NCBI RefSeq assembly: GCF_016405905.1
Contig: NZ_JAEFCB010000006.1
Coordinates: 62,001-126,000 of the forward strand
DNA: 64,000 nt
Reading direction: 5' to 3'
From: Variovorax sp. IB41
GTDB taxonomy: Bacteria; Pseudomonadota; Gammaproteobacteria; Burkholderiales; Burkholderiaceae_C
The translations under genes were made by a program, and so were the position numbers. Below, piece by piece: positions 41,370-51,381 of this stretch (the first letter of the stretch is position 1; every line of letters begins with the position of its first letter). The notes beneath the pieces are model-generated. The model did not search any database. It was not told the origin of the DNA and saw only the letters and a list, made by a program, of their open reading frames with translations.

Positions 41370-42397
41370 GCGAGTTTCCAGTGGATCGTTTCGCCGCCGC
41401 GCAGCGGCTTGAGCGTGGCTTCGCCGTAGGGCACGGTCTCCGGCACGGTCCACGTTTCGCGCTTCAGGGTGACGGTGTCGGTGTGGCGCGGCAGGCCGTA
41501 AAAGTCGGGGCCGTGGAAGCTCGCGAAGCCTTCGAGCTTGTCGAGCGCGTTCACGCTGTCGAAGGCCTCGGCGTAGAGCTCGATGGCCGTGAGTGCGGTG
41601 TAGCAACCCGCGCAGCCGAGCGCGTGCTCCTTCAGGTGCGCGGGGTGCGGCGCGCTGTCGGTGCCGAGGAAGAAGCGGTCGCTGCCGCTCGCGGCCGCCT
41701 CGACCAGCGCCACGCGGTGCGTCTCGCGCTTGAGCACCGGCAGGCAGTAGTAGTGCGGGCGGATGCCGCCGGTGAAGATGGCGTTGCGGTTGTAGAGCAG
41801 GTGGTGCGCGGTGATGGTGGCGGCCGTGAAGCGGTCGGCATCGCGCACGTAGTGGGCGCCCTCCTTGGTGGTGAGGTGCTCGAACACCACCTTGAGCTCG
41901 GGGAAGTCGCGGCGCAGCGGAATCATCACGCGGTCGACGAAGACCGCTTCGCGGTCGAACAGGTCGATGGCCGGGTCGGTCACCTCGCCGTGCACCAGCA
42001 GCAGCAGGCCGTGCTTTTGCATCGCTTCGAGCGTCTTGTAAGTCTTGCGGATGTCGGTCACGCCGGCATCGCTGTTGGTGGTGGCGCCGGCCGGGTAGAG
42101 CTTGAGCGCGCGCACGCCGGCTTCGGCGGCAAGAGCGATTTCCTCGGGCGGCAGCTTGTCGGTGAGGTACAGCGACATCACCGGTTCGAAGGCGCTGCCT
42201 TCGGGCACGGCGGCAAGGATGCGGTCGCGGTAGGCCAGGGCCTGGGCGGCGGTGGTCACGGGCGGACGCAGGTTGGGCATGATCAGCGCGCGGCCGAACT
42301 GGCGCGCGCTGTGGGGTACGACGGCTTCGAGCGCGGCGCCATCGCGCACATGCAGGTGCCAATCGTCGGGGCGGGTGATCGTGAGGGTGTCTGTCAT
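41366..42397 (-). CDS. pyrC: dihydroorotase
   Basis: Zinc enzyme of pyrimidine biosynthesis that interconverts carbamoyl-aspartate and dihydroorotate, 343 residues (class II, PyrC type). The N-terminal motif [10 protein letters not shown] (His14, His16) binds zinc. The lysine in [17 protein letters not shown] is probably the carboxylated bridging residue. [18 protein letters not shown] and [13 protein letters not shown] hold the remaining metal and catalytic residues. The NYN/OST-HTH RNase gene and DUF3025 gene follow in the same operon. Confidence 0.95.
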   Translation of the reverse strand: MTDTLTITRPDDWHLHVRDGAALEAVVPHSARQFGRALIMPNLRPPVTTAAQALAYRDRILAAVPEGSAFEPVMSLYLTDKLPPEEIALAAEAGVRALKLYPAGATTNSDAGVTDIRKTYKTLEAMQKHGLLLLVHGEVTDPAIDLFDREAVFVDRVMIPLRRDFPELKVVFEHLTTKEGAHYVRDADRFTAATITAHHLLYNRNAIFTGGIRPHYYCLPVLKRETHRVALVEAAASGSDRFFLGTDSAPHPAHLKEHALGCAGCYTALTAIELYAEAFDSVNALDKLEGFASFHGPDFYGLPRHTDTVTLKRETWTVPETVPYGEATLKPLRGGETIHWKLA

Positions 42398-42452
42398 GGC
42401 GCGGGGATTGTCGCACCGCCTCCCCGGGGCGCTGCCCGCATCCTGCACCGGG

Positions 42453-43181
42453 CTACGCGTGCAGGAACACCCGGCAGATGGCGCCGTCCGCCTGCCGGCG
42501 CCACTTCGCATGGTTCACCGAGCACCGCGCGCCCTTGTTCGGCGGCCAGGGATCGAAGATGCGCAGCGTGGTGCCGGCGTCGCCATCGCCGCGGATGCCG
42601 GCCACGACCACCATGTGTCCCGGGCTGCCGGCGCGCTCGGCGCAGCCCTTGGCGCCCCAGCGCAGGTCGAACATCAGTAGGCCGTGCTGCAGCGCCGCGC
42701 GCATCGCGCCGACCGTCCAGGGCGCCGCCGGTTCCATCGGTTGCAGCGCCAGGCCGTGCGCGGACGCGAAGAGCGCATCGGCCGTCATCGCCTCGTCGGT
42801 GTCCGCAAAGGTGCGCAGCCCGCCGTCCTCGGCGACGAGCTCGGGCGGCGTGCGCGCGACCACGGCCTGCACGGTGGAGCGGGTGACCATCGCGGTGGCA
42901 GCGGCCCAGCACAGCGCCGGAGCGGGCTGCGGGATCAGCGCGACGGGATGCAGGATCGGCGCGCAGCCCTCGCTGCCGAACACGACGCGCTGCGTGCAGG
43001 GGCCGGCCTCGCCGTCCTCGACGAGCCAGTTCGCAGCCTGCAGCCGGCGCACGGCCATCCGGGTGAACGGGCCGTAGTCGCCGTCGATCACGAGCCCGGG
43101 CGCCGGCTGGAGTTTCCTGTTCAGGGCCTCCTGCAGCCTGCGCACATCGGCCCCGCGCGAGCCTTGCCTCAGTGTTGTCAT
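42453..43181 (-). CDS. peptidoglycan-binding, C70-like papain-fold cysteine protease
   Basis: A 242-residue protein without signal peptide. Residues 3-50 form a PG_binding_1 domain ([20 protein letters not shown], then [20 protein letters not shown]). Residues 85-240 look like the papain-like C70 fold (AvrRpt2 type): catalytic Cys in [16 protein letters not shown], His in [12 protein letters not shown], and Asp in [13 protein letters not shown]. The lack of an export signal means it would need a dedicated secretion route to reach cell walls. It diverges from the peptide importer operon at 43409. A role in peptide processing or as an effector is inferred only. Confidence 0.75.
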   Translation of the reverse strand: MTTLRQGSRGADVRRLQEALNRKLQPAPGLVIDGDYGPFTRMAVRRLQAANWLVEDGEAGPCTQRVVFGSEGCAPILHPVALIPQPAPALCWAAATAMVTRSTVQAVVARTPPELVAEDGGLRTFADTDEAMTADALFASAHGLALQPMEPAAPWTVGAMRAALQHGLLMFDLRWGAKGCAERAGSPGHMVVVAGIRGDGDAGTTLRIFDPWPPNKGARCSVNHAKWRRQADGAICRVFLHA

Positions 43182-43408
43182 CGGTTCTTGCCCCCTCGCC
43201 CACGCGGCGCTGGCTTTCGAAGCGGGGCGTGGCTGCATTGTGGAAACCGGCGCCGCGCCGCGTCTATCGGTCGGACGGCATAGCCGGGATGGCGACGTCG
43301 CAACGCGCCGCAATGACCAGCGCATGCCTGGGGACTCTGTGCCGGTTGGCACATGTCGTGCTTGAGCGCTTCCTTCGCCTTTCCGTCATCCCCCAACCGG
43401 AGTTCCAT

Positions 43409-45088
43409 GTGAAGCGTGCCGCCCCCGCCCTGTCCCTGAAACGCCTGAAACGCCTGAACCCCCTGGCCGCCTGCGCGGCGCTCGCCGTCCTGGTCCTGGC
43501 GTCGCCCGCCGCGCTGGCGCAGGAAAAAACGCTGCGCATCGCGATGACCGCGGCCGACATTCCGCGCACCCTCGGCCAGCCCGACCAGGGCTTCGAAGGC
43601 AACCGCTTCACCGGCATCCCGATCTACGACGCGCTCACGCAGTGGGACCTGTCCAAAGCCGACGCGCCCAGCGTGCTCATTCCCGGCGTCGCCACTTCGT
43701 GGGCGGTCGATGCGAAGGACAAGACCCATTGGGTCTTCAAGCTGCGCCCCGGCGTCAAGTTCCACGACGGCTCGGCCTTCAATGCCGATGCGGTGGTGTG
43801 GAACGTGCAGAAGGTGCTCGACAAGGACGCGCCGCAGTTCGACGCGAGCCAGGTCGGCGTGACGGCCTCGCGCATGCCCACGCTCAAGTCGGCCCGCAAG
43901 ATCGACGACATGACGGTGGAGTTCGTCACCAGCGAGCCCGATGCGTTCCTGCCGATCAACCTGTCGAACCTGTTCATGGCCTCGCCCGCGCACTGGCAGA
44001 AGAAGTTCGACGCCGCCGCCGGCGCCACGCCCGCCGACAAGGCCAAGGCCGCCTGGACCGCGTTCGCCGCCGACCCGGCCGGCTCGGGCCCGTTCAAGGT
44101 CACGCGCTTCGTGGCGCGGGAGCGGCTGGAGCTGGCCGCCAACAAGACGTACTGGGATGCGAAGCGCGTGCCGAAGATCGACAAGGTCGTGATGATCCCC
44201 ATGCCCGAGGCCAACGCGCGCACCGCCGCGCTGCTGGGCGGACAGGTCGACTGGATCGAGGCGCCCTCGCCCGACGCCATGGCGCAGATCACGCAGCGCG
44301 GCTTCAAGATCTATTCGAACGCACAGCCGCACGTGTGGCCCTGGCAGCTGTCGTTCGCCGAGGGCTCGCCCTGGCTGGACAAGCGCGTGCGCCAGGCGGC
44401 CAACCTGTGCATCGACCGCGGCGGCATGAAGCAACTGCTGGGCGGCATGATGGCCGAGCCCAAGGGCACGGTGCCGCCGGGCCACCCGTGGTTCGGCAAG
44501 CCCGCCTTCGACATCCGCTACGACGTGAAGGCCGCGCAGGCCCTCATGACGCAGGCCGGCTACTCGGCGGCCAAGCCGATCAAGGTGAAGGTGCAGATCT
44601 CGGCCTCGGGCTCGGGCCAGATGCAGCCGCTGCCGATGAACGAGTTCGCGCAGCAGTCGCTCAAGCAGTGCTTCTTCGACGTGCAGTTCGACGTGATCGA
44701 ATGGAACACGCTCTTCACCAACTGGCGCAAGGGCGCCAAGGACCCGTCGGCCAACGGCGCCAACGCGGTCAACATCAGCTTCGCGGCGATGGACCCGTTC
44801 TTCGCGATGGTGCGCTTCGTGAGCACCAAGGCCTTTCCGCCGGTGTCGAACAACTGGGGCTACTACGGCAGCCCCGAGGTCGACAAGCTGGTGGCCGATG
44901 CGCGCACCAGCTTCGACGACAAGGCACGCGACGCCGCGCTGGCCAGGCTGCACACGCACATCGTGGACGACGCGCCTTTCGTGTGGATCGCGCACGACGT
45001 GGGCCCGCGCGCCATGTCGGCCAAGGTGAAGAACGTGGTGCAGCCCAGGAGCTGGTTCATCGACATCGCGACCATGACCATGGACTGA
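43409..45088 (+). CDS. ABC transporter peptide-type substrate-binding protein
   Basis: Periplasmic binding protein of the family 5 (peptide/nickel/opine) type, 559 residues. The signal peptide ends in SPAALAQEKTLRIAMTAADI. Mature motifs are HWVFKLRPGVKFHDGSAFNA and DAVVWNVQKVLD, with DPAGSGPFKVTRF near residue 225. The start is a GTG at 43409 preceded by GGAG. It heads an importer operon: two permeases, two ATPases, an amidase and a cupin. The ligand is unknown; the amidase suggests an amide-containing compound. Confidence 0.9.
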   Translation: MKRAAPALSLKRLKRLNPLAACAALAVLVLASPAALAQEKTLRIAMTAADIPRTLGQPDQGFEGNRFTGIPIYDALTQWDLSKADAPSVLIPGVATSWAVDAKDKTHWVFKLRPGVKFHDGSAFNADAVVWNVQKVLDKDAPQFDASQVGVTASRMPTLKSARKIDDMTVEFVTSEPDAFLPINLSNLFMASPAHWQKKFDAAAGATPADKAKAAWTAFAADPAGSGPFKVTRFVARERLELAANKTYWDAKRVPKIDKVVMIPMPEANARTAALLGGQVDWIEAPSPDAMAQITQRGFKIYSNAQPHVWPWQLSFAEGSPWLDKRVRQAANLCIDRGGMKQLLGGMMAEPKGTVPPGHPWFGKPAFDIRYDVKAAQALMTQAGYSAAKPIKVKVQISASGSGQMQPLPMNEFAQQSLKQCFFDVQFDVIEWNTLFTNWRKGAKDPSANGANAVNISFAAMDPFFAMVRFVSTKAFPPVSNNWGYYGSPEVDKLVADARTSFDDKARDAALARLHTHIVDDAPFVWIAHDVGPRAMSAKVKNVVQPRSWFIDIATMTMD

Positions 45089-45120
45089 TGCCCGAGATGC
45101 GCTCAAAGAGCTGAAACCCG

Positions 45121-45184
45121 AACCGTTCACGCTGAGCCTGTCGAAGCGCTGCGCGAGGCTTCGACAAGCTCAGCCCGAACGGTT
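45121..45184. repeat. REP-like palindromic repeat, copy 1
   Basis: The left arm at 45121-45147 (AACCGTTCACGCTGAGCCTG, then TCGAAGC) and the right arm at about 45158-45184 (GCTTCGACAAGCTCAGCCCG, then AACGGTT) are near-perfect inverted repeats around a short loop. The same motif recurs at 63080-63145. It lies between the binding-protein and permease genes and may stabilise the upstream mRNA or be a dispersed REP/REPIN. Confidence 0.8.
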
Positions 45185-45223
45185 CCCGATCGATTGCCTG
45201 CCAGATCCAACGATGTCCCCACG

Positions 45224-46177
45224 ATGCTCACCTACCTCCTGCGCCGCGTGATCTACGCCGTGCCGATCATGATCGGCGTGGCCCTCGTGTGCTTCCTGCT
45301 CGTGCACATCGCGCCCGGCGATCCGCTGGTGTCGATCCTGCCGCCCGACGCTTCGGCGGACCTGCAGGCGCAGCTGCGCGAGCTCTACGGCTTCAACCGC
45401 TCGCTGCCCGAGCAGTTCGCCATGTGGGTCTGGCGCGCGGTGCACGGCGACCTGGGCGTGTCCATCGCGAGCAACCGCGCGGTGGCCGGCGAGGTGTTCA
45501 CCGCCGTGGGCAACACGCTGCGGCTGGCGGTGGTGGCCACCTTCATCGGCTTCGTGCTGGGCTGCCTCTTCGGTTTCGTGGCGGGGTATTTCCGCAACTC
45601 GTGGATCGACCGCCTCGCCTCGATGTTCTCGGTGCTCGGCGTGAGCGTGCCGCACTACTGGCTGGGCATGGTGATGGTGATCGTGTTCTCCTCGCAGCTC
45701 ATGTGGCTGCCGGCCACGGGCGCGGGCCCGAGCGGCTCGAGCGACTGGGCCTGGAACTGGGAGCACCTGCAGTTCCTGCTGCTGCCCGCGCTCACGATGT
45801 CGGTGATTCCGATGGGCATCATCGCGCGCACGGTGCGCGCGCTGGTGGCCGACATCCTGGAGCAGGAGTTCATCGTGGGCCTGCGCGCCAAGGGGCTCAC
45901 GCACTTCGGCGTGTTCCGGCACATGGTGAAGAACGCGGCGCCCACGGCACTGGCCGTGATGGGCCTGCAGCTGGGCTACCTGCTGGGCGGCTCGATCCTG
46001 ATCGAGACGGTGTTCTCGTGGCCCGGCACCGGCTTCCTCCTGAACTCGGCCATCTTCCAGCGCGACCTGCCGCTGCTGCAGGGAACGATCCTGGTGCTGG
46101 CGATGTTCTTCGTGGTGCTGAACCTCTTGGTCGATGTGCTGCAGACGCTGCTCGATCCGCGCATCGCGCGGGCCTGA
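45224..46177 (+). CDS. ABC transporter permease, DppB type
   Basis: Inner-membrane permease of 317 residues with about six helices. It starts with the family signature MLTYLLRRVIYAVPIMIGVA and has LLVHIAPGDPLVSILPPDAS. The ATPase-coupling EAA loop reads EFIVGLRAKGLTHFGVFRHM near 225, and SILIETVFSWPGTGFLLNSA is the C-terminal hallmark. It works with the DppC-type permease (46198) and two ATPases to import oligopeptides or related solutes. Confidence 0.93.
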   Translation: MLTYLLRRVIYAVPIMIGVALVCFLLVHIAPGDPLVSILPPDASADLQAQLRELYGFNRSLPEQFAMWVWRAVHGDLGVSIASNRAVAGEVFTAVGNTLRLAVVATFIGFVLGCLFGFVAGYFRNSWIDRLASMFSVLGVSVPHYWLGMVMVIVFSSQLMWLPATGAGPSGSSDWAWNWEHLQFLLLPALTMSVIPMGIIARTVRALVADILEQEFIVGLRAKGLTHFGVFRHMVKNAAPTALAVMGLQLGYLLGGSILIETVFSWPGTGFLLNSAIFQRDLPLLQGTILVLAMFFVVLNLLVDVLQTLLDPRIARA

Positions 46178-46197
46178 AGGAAGGGAACCGCCACGCC

Positions 46198-47118
46198 ATG
46201 TCCACCGTGCTCGCCTCTTCTTCCTCCTCGTCTCCATCCTCCGCCGCTGCCGCCGTCGAGCCGCTGCCGGCGCACCGCTCCCGCGGCTACTGGGCCTCGG
46301 TCTGGCTGCGCTTTCGCCGCGACCCTGTGGCCGTGGGCGCGGCCATCGTCGTCCTGCTGCTGATCGCGCTTGCGGTGTTCGGCCCATGGCTCGCGCCGTC
46401 CGACCCGTACCAGTCGTCGATGCTCAAGCGCCTGAAGCCCATCGGCACCGAGGGCCTGCCCCTGGGCAGCGACGAGCTGGGCCGCGACATGCTCTCGCGG
46501 CTGATCGTCGGGGCGCGGCTGTCGCTCTTCATCGGCATCACGCCGGTGCTCTGCGCGTTTGCGCTGGGCACGGTGATCGGCATCGTCGCGGGCTACGCGG
46601 GCGGCATCGCCAACACGCTGATCATGCGCACCATCGACGTGTTCTACGCGTTCCCCTCGGTGCTGCTGGCCATCGCGCTGTCGGGCACGCTGGGCGCGGG
46701 GGTGGTCAATTCGCTGATCTCGCTGACCATCGTGTTCATTCCGCAGATCGCGCGCGTGGCCGAGAGCGTGACCACGCAGGTGCGCACCCGCGACTACGTG
46801 GAAGCGGCGCGCGCCTCGGGCGCGAGCCCCTTCACCATCGTGCGGGTGCATGTGCTGGGCAACGTGCTCGGGCCGATCTTCGTGTATGCCACCAGCCTCA
46901 TCGCGGTGTCGATGATCCTGGCCTCGGGCCTGTCGTTCCTCGGCCTGGGCGTGAAGCCGCCGGAACCCGAATGGGGCCTGATGCTCAACACGCTGCGCAC
47001 CGCGATCTACGTGCAGCCCTGGGTGGCGGCGCTGCCGGGGGCGATGATCTTCATCACCTCGATTTCCTTCAACCTCCTGTCCGACGGCCTTCGCTCGGCC
47101 ATGGACAACAAGGGCTGA
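46198..47118 (+). CDS. ABC transporter permease, DppC type
   Basis: Second permease, 306 residues. A Ser/Ala-rich N-terminal tail ([20 protein letters not shown]) precedes the OppC-type start ([32 protein letters not shown]). The motif [20 protein letters not shown] and the EAA loop [20 protein letters not shown] near 205 mark the DppC/OppC group. It follows the DppB gene after 20 bases with an AAGGAAGGGA ribosome site. Confidence 0.93.
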   Translation: MSTVLASSSSSSPSSAAAAVEPLPAHRSRGYWASVWLRFRRDPVAVGAAIVVLLLIALAVFGPWLAPSDPYQSSMLKRLKPIGTEGLPLGSDELGRDMLSRLIVGARLSLFIGITPVLCAFALGTVIGIVAGYAGGIANTLIMRTIDVFYAFPSVLLAIALSGTLGAGVVNSLISLTIVFIPQIARVAESVTTQVRTRDYVEAARASGASPFTIVRVHVLGNVLGPIFVYATSLIAVSMILASGLSFLGLGVKPPEPEWGLMLNTLRTAIYVQPWVAALPGAMIFITSISFNLLSDGLRSAMDNKG

Positions 47119-47122
47119 GGCG

Positions 47123-48169
47123 ATGCAAGCTCTGAAAGACATCGGCGGCCCCGCGCAGCCGCTCCTCACGATCACCGGGCTGGTCAAGCACTTCCCGCTC
47201 AAGAAAGACCCGCTGGGCCGCGGCGGCGGCGTGGTGCGCGCCGTGGACGGCGTGGACTTCGACGTCATGAAGGGCGAGACGCTCGGCGTGGTCGGCGAAT
47301 CGGGCTGCGGCAAGTCGACCACCGCGCGCCTCTTGATGCAGCTCATCGAGCCGACGCGCGGCGAGGTGATCTTCGACGGCCGCGAAGTCGGCAGCCGCGA
47401 CCTGCCCCTGAAGGAGTTCCGCCGCCAGGTGCAGATGGTGTTCCAGGACAGCTACGCCTCGCTCAACCCGCGGCTGACGATCGAGGACTCGGTCGCCTTC
47501 GGGCCGCAGGTGCATGGCCTCTCGCGGCGCGAATCGGTGGCGCGGGCGCGCGACCTGCTGGCGCGCGTGGGCCTGGCGCCGCAGCGCTTTGCCGAGCGCT
47601 ATCCGCACGAGCTGTCGGGCGGCCAGCGGCAGCGCGTGAACATCGCGCGCGCGCTCGCGTTGCAGCCGCGCATGGTGATCCTGGACGAAGCCGTCTCGGC
47701 GCTCGACAAATCGGTGGAGGCGCAGGTCATCAACCTGCTGCTCGATCTAAAGGCCGAGTTCGGCCTCACCTACGTGTTCATCAGCCACGACCTGAACGTG
47801 GTGCGCTACGTGAGCGACCGCGTGATGGTGATGTACCTCGGGCAGGTGGCCGAGATCGGCCCGGCCGATGCGCTGTACGAGACACCCGCGCATCCGTACA
47901 CGCGCGCACTGCTGTCCTCGATGCCCTCCATGGACCCGGACCACCGCACCGAAGTGGCGGCGCTCGCGGGCGACCCGCCGAACCCGATCGACCCGCCGAC
48001 CGGCTGCCGCTTCCACCCGCGCTGTTCCATCGCGGCGCCGGTGTGCAGCCAGGTCGTCCCCGAGCGCATTGCGATGAATTCGCAGCATGCGGTGAGCTGC
48101 CTGGTGCACGAGCCGGGCAGCGGGCATCCGATGGCACAGCCGCAACCCTTTCAAAGGCAGGCCGCATGA
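47123..48169 (+). CDS. ABC transporter ATP-binding protein, DppF type
   Basis: Cytoplasmic ATPase of the peptide importer, 348 residues. Walker [11 protein letters not shown] near residue 58, signature [15 protein letters not shown] near 163, Walker [14 protein letters not shown] near 184, and the H-loop [10 protein letters not shown] near 217. The C-terminal oligopeptide-type region ([20 protein letters not shown]) holds cysteines that may bind an iron-sulfur cluster in this subfamily. Its position before the DppD-type gene is the reverse of the usual D-F order. It starts four bases after the permease stop and its stop overlaps the next start. Confidence 0.93.
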   Translation: MQALKDIGGPAQPLLTITGLVKHFPLKKDPLGRGGGVVRAVDGVDFDVMKGETLGVVGESGCGKSTTARLLMQLIEPTRGEVIFDGREVGSRDLPLKEFRRQVQMVFQDSYASLNPRLTIEDSVAFGPQVHGLSRRESVARARDLLARVGLAPQRFAERYPHELSGGQRQRVNIARALALQPRMVILDEAVSALDKSVEAQVINLLLDLKAEFGLTYVFISHDLNVVRYVSDRVMVMYLGQVAEIGPADALYETPAHPYTRALLSSMPSMDPDHRTEVAALAGDPPNPIDPPTGCRFHPRCSIAAPVCSQVVPERIAMNSQHAVSCLVHEPGSGHPMAQPQPFQRQAA

Positions 48170-49197
48170 GCGCAGCAGCGACGACGCAAACCCCCGGCCC
48201 CAGCCCCATGGTGCGGCTGCGCGACCTCAGCGTCACGTTCGGCGGCGGCCGCAAGCCCGTGCATGCGGTCAGCGGCGTGAGCCTGGAAGTACAGCGCGGC
48301 GAAGTGGTCGCGCTGATCGGCGAATCGGGCTCGGGCAAGAGCGTGACGCTGCGCACGCTCCTGCGCCTGCACCCCGAGCGCCGCACGCGCATGGGCGGGC
48401 AGGTGGAAGTGGCGGGCCGCGACGTGCTCGCGATGCCGCAGCGCGAGCTGGCCGGCTTCCGCGGCAAGGTCGCCTCGATGATCTTCCAGGAGCCGCTGCT
48501 CGCGCTCGACCCGGTGTACTCGGTGGGCGCGCAGATCGCCGAGTCGATCCGCCGCCACGAGTCCGTGCGCCAGGCCGAGGCGCACCAGCGTGCGCTGGCC
48601 CTCTTCGAGCGCGTTCGCATTCCGAGCCCCGAGCGGCGGCTTGCAGCCTATCCGCACGAGATGTCGGGCGGTATGCGCCAGCGCGCCATGATCGCGCTCG
48701 CCCTGGCCTGCAGGCCGCAGTTGCTGCTGGCCGACGAGCCGACCACCGCGCTCGATGCCACGGTGCAGATCCAGATCCTCCTGCTGCTGCGCGAGCTGCA
48801 GCGCGACCTCGGGCTCTCGGTGATCTTCGTCACGCATGACATCGGCGCGGCCGTCGAGGTGGCCGACCGCATCGCCGTGATGTATGCGGGCCGCATCGTC
48901 GAGGAGGGCACGGCGCGCGAGCTGATCCGCTCGCCGCGGCATCCGTACACCATCGCACTGCTCAAGAGCCGGGCGCACGGGGCGCTCGCGCGCGGCACGC
49001 GGCTGGAGACCATCGGCGGTGCGCCGCCCGATCTTTCGGCCTTGCCGCCGGGCTGCGCCTTCGCCGAGCGCTGCGCGCTCGCGAGCGATGCCTGCCGCGC
49101 CGCGCAACCGCCGGTGATCGAACTGGCGCCGAACCACCGTGTACGCTGCATCCACACGGCGGCCGCCGCGGCCATTGCGCCCGCGCTGGTTGCCTGA
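48166..49197 (+). CDS. ABC transporter ATP-binding protein, DppD type
   Basis: Second ATPase of the importer, 343 residues. Walker [12 protein letters not shown] near residue 47, [20 protein letters not shown] as the Q-loop segment, signature [15 protein letters not shown] near 165, Walker [17 protein letters not shown] near 185. The C-terminal [15 protein letters not shown] carries the cysteine cluster typical of OppD/OppF. It overlaps the DppF-type gene (ATGA) and is followed 29 bases later by the amidase gene. Confidence 0.93.
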   Translation: MSAAATTQTPGPSPMVRLRDLSVTFGGGRKPVHAVSGVSLEVQRGEVVALIGESGSGKSVTLRTLLRLHPERRTRMGGQVEVAGRDVLAMPQRELAGFRGKVASMIFQEPLLALDPVYSVGAQIAESIRRHESVRQAEAHQRALALFERVRIPSPERRLAAYPHEMSGGMRQRAMIALALACRPQLLLADEPTTALDATVQIQILLLLRELQRDLGLSVIFVTHDIGAAVEVADRIAVMYAGRIVEEGTARELIRSPRHPYTIALLKSRAHGALARGTRLETIGGAPPDLSALPPGCAFAERCALASDACRAAQPPVIELAPNHRVRCIHTAAAAAIAPALVA

Positions 49198-49226
49198 ACT
49201 TCTCCTTCTCATTCATCGCCATCGCC

Positions 49227-50405
49227 ATGCCATTGCACGACCCCGCCCACGCCTTCGTTCCCTACCCCGATGCGCCGGTGCCGCGCGCGGGCACCGGCCC
49301 TTTGTCGGACCTGAGCTTCGCGGCCAAGGACCTGTTCGACGTGGCGGGCTACCCCACCGGCGGCGGCAACCCGATCGTGCTGGCGATGTCGGGCATCAAG
49401 ACCCGCACCGCGCCCACGGTGCAGAAGCTGCTCGATGCCGGTGCGCGCTTCGCCGGCAAGACGGTGACCGACGAGCTCGCGTTCTCGATGAACGGCAACA
49501 ACGCGCACTTCGGCGCGCCGCTCAATGGCGCCGCGCCGCTGCGCATCACGGGCGGCTCGTCGTCGGGCTCGGCCTCCGCGGTGTCTTCGAATCTGTGCGA
49601 CTTCGCGCTCGGCACCGACACCGGCGGCTCGGTGCGCGCGCCGGCCAATCACTGCGGCCTGTACGGCCTGCGCCCGACGCACGGCCGCGTGAGCCTGGAA
49701 GGCGCGCTCGACCTCGCGCCGAGCTTCGACACCTGCGGCTGGTTCGCGCGCGATGTCGGCACCTTCGCGCGCGTGGCCGATGTGCTGCTGGGCGCCGACG
49801 CGGCCGCCCTGCCCGAGCGCGTGCGGCTGCTGCGGCCCGACGACGTATGGGCGCTGGCCGCGCCCGCCGCGACGGATGCGCTCCAGGCCGCGGCCGACCG
49901 CGTGCAAAGCCTGCTCGGCCCCGCGCAGGGCACGGCGGTGGCGATGGAATCCTTCGACGCGATGTACTGGCACTTCCGCTACCTGCAATCGCGCGAGGCC
50001 TGGCTCACCGACGGCCCGCTGATCGAGCGCTACGCGCCGCCGCTCGGCCCGGGCGTGGCCGAACGCTTTGCGTGGTCGCGCGAAGTGACCGATGCGCAGG
50101 TGGCGACGGCACGCGTCTTCCGCACGGCCTTTCGCGCGCACCTGAGCGACCTGCTCGGCACCGACGGCGTGCTGCTCCTGCCGACGATGCCCGACATCGC
50201 GCCGCTGCGCAGCGACAGCGAGGCCTCGCTGGAGGACTACCGCAACCGCGCGATCCGCATGCTGTGCATCGCGGGGCTGGCGGGCTTTCCGCAGCTCTCG
50301 ATGCCGCTGGCCACGCGCGAGGGCGCGCCGCTGGGCATCTCGCTGCTCGGGCCGGCGGGGTCGGACCGGTCGTTGGTCGCGTTGGCCGAGCGCATCGCCG
50401 GGTAG
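49227..50405 (+). CDS. amidase signature family hydrolase
   Basis: Amide hydrolase of 392 residues with the Ser-cisSer-Lys triad. The lysine lies in LSFAAKDLFDVAGY near residue 34, the linking serine in RITGGSSSGSASAVS near 110, and the nucleophilic serine in GTDTGGSVRAPANHCG near 134. The first segment lacks a signal peptide, so it acts in the cytoplasm on an imported amide. Its place at the end of the peptide-type ABC importer operon suggests that the transported solute is an amide or amidated amino acid. Confidence 0.9.
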   Translation: MPLHDPAHAFVPYPDAPVPRAGTGPLSDLSFAAKDLFDVAGYPTGGGNPIVLAMSGIKTRTAPTVQKLLDAGARFAGKTVTDELAFSMNGNNAHFGAPLNGAAPLRITGGSSSGSASAVSSNLCDFALGTDTGGSVRAPANHCGLYGLRPTHGRVSLEGALDLAPSFDTCGWFARDVGTFARVADVLLGADAAALPERVRLLRPDDVWALAAPAATDALQAAADRVQSLLGPAQGTAVAMESFDAMYWHFRYLQSREAWLTDGPLIERYAPPLGPGVAERFAWSREVTDAQVATARVFRTAFRAHLSDLLGTDGVLLLPTMPDIAPLRSDSEASLEDYRNRAIRMLCIAGLAGFPQLSMPLATREGAPLGISLLGPAGSDRSLVALAERIAG

Positions 50406-50472
50406 CGGAGGGTAGTGCAGGGTCGTCCAGCCTGGGTTAGCCTGACGCTCCCACGTCCTGCACAAAAGCCCC

Positions 50473-50862
50473 ATGCCGAACACCACCCAGACCACTCAGG
50501 TCACCACCCCCAAGGAAATCGCCGCCTCGCTCACCGAATTCTGGTCGCCGCGCGTCGTCGCCGAAGTCGACGATGCGTACATCAAGGTCGCCAAGGTCCA
50601 CGGCTCGCTCGCGTGGCACAGCCATGACGACGAAGACGAGCTGTTCATGGTGCTCAAGGGGCACCTGCGCATCGAGATGGAAGCCGGCCCCGTCGAACTC
50701 GGCGAGGGCGAGATGTTCGTCGTGCCCAAGGGCGTGCGGCACAACCCGGTCGCCGACGAGGAATGCCACCTGATGCTCATCGAGCGCAAGACCACGCTGC
50801 ACACCGGCAGCACGGTCACCGAGAAGACGCGCTCGCTGGCCGAGCAGCTGCGTCCGGTCTGA
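50473..50862 (+). CDS. cupin-domain protein
   Basis: Small cupin barrel, 129 residues. It shows the first cupin motif as SLAWHSHDDEDELFMVLKG (two His and a Glu as metal ligands) and the second as MFVVPKGVRHNPVADEECHL with the late histidine. Such proteins bind a metal and act as isomerases, dioxygenases or sensors. It follows the amidase by 67 bases and may share its operon. The substrate is unknown. It is convergent with the allA-like gene, three bases away. Confidence 0.83.
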   Translation: MPNTTQTTQVTTPKEIAASLTEFWSPRVVAEVDDAYIKVAKVHGSLAWHSHDDEDELFMVLKGHLRIEMEAGPVELGEGEMFVVPKGVRHNPVADEECHLMLIERKTTLHTGSTVTEKTRSLAEQLRPV

Positions 50863-50865
50863 GCT

Positions 50866-51381
50866 CTAGCTGGTCATGACGCGGGCAGGCGCCCGCAGCC
50901 GGCAGACATCGCAGTCGACACCCGCCGCAGCCCGCTCGATCACCACGAAGTCCCCCGCATCGACCGCGAGCAGCGCGTGGTGCCAGGTGCCCGGCGCGAG
51001 CACCACGCCTTGATGCCCGTCGGTGACGAAGGCCGCGAGGTCGCTGTGCGACACAGGCGCATCGCCAGCCCGCGCCACCACGATCACGAAGCGCCGCTCG
51101 CCCAGGGGCACGAAGGTCTGGCTGCCCAGCGCGTGCCGTTCCATCTCCGCGACCTCGTGCGGAAAGCTTCGCGCCTGGGCGCGGAACAGCGCGAGCAGCG
51201 GCCGGCCGCCTTCGGCATCGAGCTGCAGATCGCCGAGCAGGTCGAAGCGCCGTGCGTTGCCGCCGTTGATCGGACGGCCTTCGCCGGCCGGCGCGCCGAT
51301 CACGGTGCCATAGGGCGCGAAAGCCTTCGGTGTCAGCGGCTGCGCAACGCGCAGCGCTGCGGCGGGTGATTCGTCGTTCAT
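50866..51381 (-). CDS. allA: ureidoglycolate lyase
   Basis: AllA splits ureidoglycolate to glyoxylate and urea in purine/allantoin breakdown. The 171-residue protein has the family pattern LTPKAFAPYGTVIGAPAGEG, INGGNARRFDLLGDLQLDAE, SFPHEVAEMERHALGSQTFV, PLGERRFVIVVARAG and VVLAPGTWHHALLAVDAGDF. No other purine-degradation genes are nearby. It overlaps the UdgX gene by four bases (ATGA), which places it in the LexA-box-led DNA-repair operon, an unexpected partner. A regulatory or accidental link is possible. Confidence 0.88.
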   Translation of the reverse strand: MNDESPAAALRVAQPLTPKAFAPYGTVIGAPAGEGRPINGGNARRFDLLGDLQLDAEGGRPLLALFRAQARSFPHEVAEMERHALGSQTFVPLGERRFVIVVARAGDAPVSHSDLAAFVTDGHQGVVLAPGTWHHALLAVDAGDFVVIERAAAGVDCDVCRLRAPARVMTS

